From NCBI GenBank assembly GCA_001919995.1, contig MNIY01000141.1, positions 1 to 14,966 of the forward strand: 14,966 nt of DNA. Reading direction: 5' to 3'. Within the stretch, counting starts at the first letter, position 1; the number at the start of each line of letters is the position of its first letter. The translations under genes were made by a program, and so were the position numbers. Shown here piece by piece: positions 13,960 through 14,966 of the stretch. Origin of the DNA: Ktedonobacter sp. 13_1_20CM_4_53_11 (lineage in GTDB: Bacteria; Chloroflexota; Ktedonobacteria; Ktedonobacterales; Ktedonobacteraceae). Under the pieces are notes generated by a model. It was not told the DNA's origin, made no database searches, and worked only from the letters and a program-made list of their open reading frames with translations.

Positions 13960-14966
13960 TTAGCGGCTACTAGCCTCTAATTCACCACGCTTGCTGCTGT
14001 TCAATTCGATACGTCGCAATATCAGGTAGGCGATACCGGCGAAGATAACGCCCAGCTCGAAGCCAATATCCATGCCGAAAGGAGGATTGACAAGTTTGGC
14101 GATAGGCCCGACGTAGTATACCTGTGCAGCGCCAAGCAAGACACCTACCAGGCCGAACGCCATAGATACGATGGCGGCCCAACCAACTGGGAGCCGGCTG
14201 GGATTATTCCAATCATCGACATTGTACTGTCCGTGACGGAAGACAAAGTGTTCCTCAATGAGGATAATCGACCAGGGGCCCAGCCAGTACGCAATGATCA
14301 GCAAGAAGTCGGTCAGTGTGTGCGCAAAGTTTGCTGCAGCAGGTAGCGCGATCGCCACGTAGATCACTGCACCGATGAGCGTCCAGACGTAGCGCTTGAC
14401 GCGTTGGAAGGGACGGCCAAACACCTGGACGGACAGGCCAAGGCTATAGTCGTTCGGGATGTTGTTTGCAACGACACTCAGAGCAAGCAACGCCAGGATA
14501 AACGTGCCAAAACCTCCCAATGGCTTGACGACTGCGGCAAGTAGATCACCGACAAGTCCATTCGCAAATGTAGCCGCCCAGGGAGAATAGGTGGTAAAGG
14601 CCATGCCGAGCGTTTCTAACAGCACACATGGTATGAAGACGCCCAGAAAGGTCAGCCAGAAGACGCGACTCGCGGGAGTTTCCTCAGGCTGATTGACGTT
14701 GTAGTCAGCAGCATAGGAACTCCACCCAGTAGCGAAACCATAAACGGCGCCGCCAAAGGATAGCAAGCTAGCAATTTCGGCGGCAGTCGTTGTATTCGAT
14801 GGAGGTATAATGTGAAAATGTGGAAGGGCCACAAAGAACATGATAGCGAATATGATAGCCATGGGGATCCAGGCATAGCGCTCATAGCGATGCACGTACC
14901 TGTAGCCATAAATACTGACCAAAGTAGTGAGAACCGCTAAGATGAGTATACCTGCCCAGCTTGGAA
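13960..14966 (-). CDS. NCS1-family cytosine/purine permease, 5' end outside window
   Basis: A sodium- or proton-coupled inner-membrane transporter of nucleobases. The frame is open to the window edge (PSWAGILILAVLTTLVSIYG...), so the TTG at 14922 is not the start. About 335 C-terminal residues remain of some 450-500. Multiple hydrophobic segments are visible, with NCS1 features GYRYVHRYERYAWIP, GWSSYAADYNVNQPEETPAS, NNIPNDYSLGLSVQVFGRPF and IAYWLGPWSIILIEEHFVFR. The last two resemble fungal Fcy2-type purine-cytosine permeases more than E. coli CodB, as far as I can recall those sequences. The C-terminus is a charged tail (SSKRGELEASSR). Location upstream of codA indicates it supplies cytosine to the deaminase. 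Confidence 0.9.
   Translation of the reverse strand, partial: PSWAGILILAVLTTLVSIYGYRYVHRYERYAWIPMAIIFAIMFFVALPHFHIIPPSNTTTAAEIASLLSFGGAVYGFATGWSSYAADYNVNQPEETPASRVFWLTFLGVFIPCVLLETLGMAFTTYSPWAATFANGLVGDLLAAVVKPLGGFGTFILALLALSVVANNIPNDYSLGLSVQVFGRPFQRVKRYVWTLIGAVIYVAIALPAAANFAHTLTDFLLIIAYWLGPWSIILIEEHFVFRHGQYNVDDWNNPSRLPVGWAAIVSMAFGLVGVLLGAAQVYYVGPIAKLVNPPFGMDIGFELGVIFAGIAYLILRRIELNSSKRGELEASSR

Noticed and set aside
1..14966. CRISPR arrays, tRNA or rRNA genes, insertion sequences, phage genes or attachment sites
   Set aside because: I saw no regularly spaced repeats, cloverleaf sequences, transposase or integrase genes, or long direct repeats; the gene content looks like stable chromosome.

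Overview
This is a bacterial chromosomal segment with ordinary, well-spaced protein genes, moderate GC content and no sign of phage, insertion sequences, CRISPR arrays or RNA genes. A Chloroflexota bacterium, plausibly of the class Ktedonobacteria, is my best guess. The hints are a large soil-type sensor kinase, a small HTH plus GAF regulator of a kind I associate with Ktedonobacter genomes, frequent GTG starts, and separate accD and accA genes downstream of ftsY. This assignment is inference and has not been tested by any search.

Left part (1-2304, + strand): the C-terminal part of an acyl-CoA dehydrogenase, cut by the window edge, is followed 36 bp later by a thiamine-diphosphate enzyme of the acetolactate synthase family. 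It looks AlsS-like and FAD-independent. Next (2321-5850, - strand) is a two-component pair: a 919-residue membrane histidine kinase (Cache-like sensor, HAMP, GAF, PAS, HisKA, HATPase) whose stop overlaps the start of an OmpR/KdpE-type response regulator in an ATGA junction.

Centre (5851-10674, + strand): a divergent promoter region separates the kinase from prfB, which encodes release factor 2. prfB carries the classical in-frame UGA at codon 23 in a CUU-UGA-C context, so it needs a programmed +1 frameshift. The two divergent promoters share an 18-bp inverted motif, and prfB may be read from a leaderless transcript. Downstream are a 71-residue zinc-ribbon protein with its own promoter and terminator, then a compact ftsY-accD-accA operon. 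That operon joins the signal-recognition-particle receptor to both carboxyltransferase subunits of acetyl-CoA carboxylase, that is, membrane-protein targeting to the first committed step of fatty-acid synthesis.

Right part (10675-14966): a promoter with a dyad leads into an HTH plus GAF regulator. It is followed by a small membrane protein whose C-terminal half resembles a K+-channel pore segment that has lost its selectivity filter. On the - strand, an NCS1-family cytosine/purine permease (5' end outside the window) and cytosine deaminase codA form a cytosine salvage operon. A strong 13-bp hairpin lies between these two genes.

No wholly new multi-gene system is evident. The points most worth following up are the paired promoter motif and possible leaderless prfB, the filterless channel-like membrane protein, the zinc-ribbon gene with a leader that can hide its ribosome-binding site, and the natural Asp-to-Ser change in the CodA active site. 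No gene-free stretch exceeds 300 bases; the longest is 7553-7778, which holds a terminator and AT-rich sequence.
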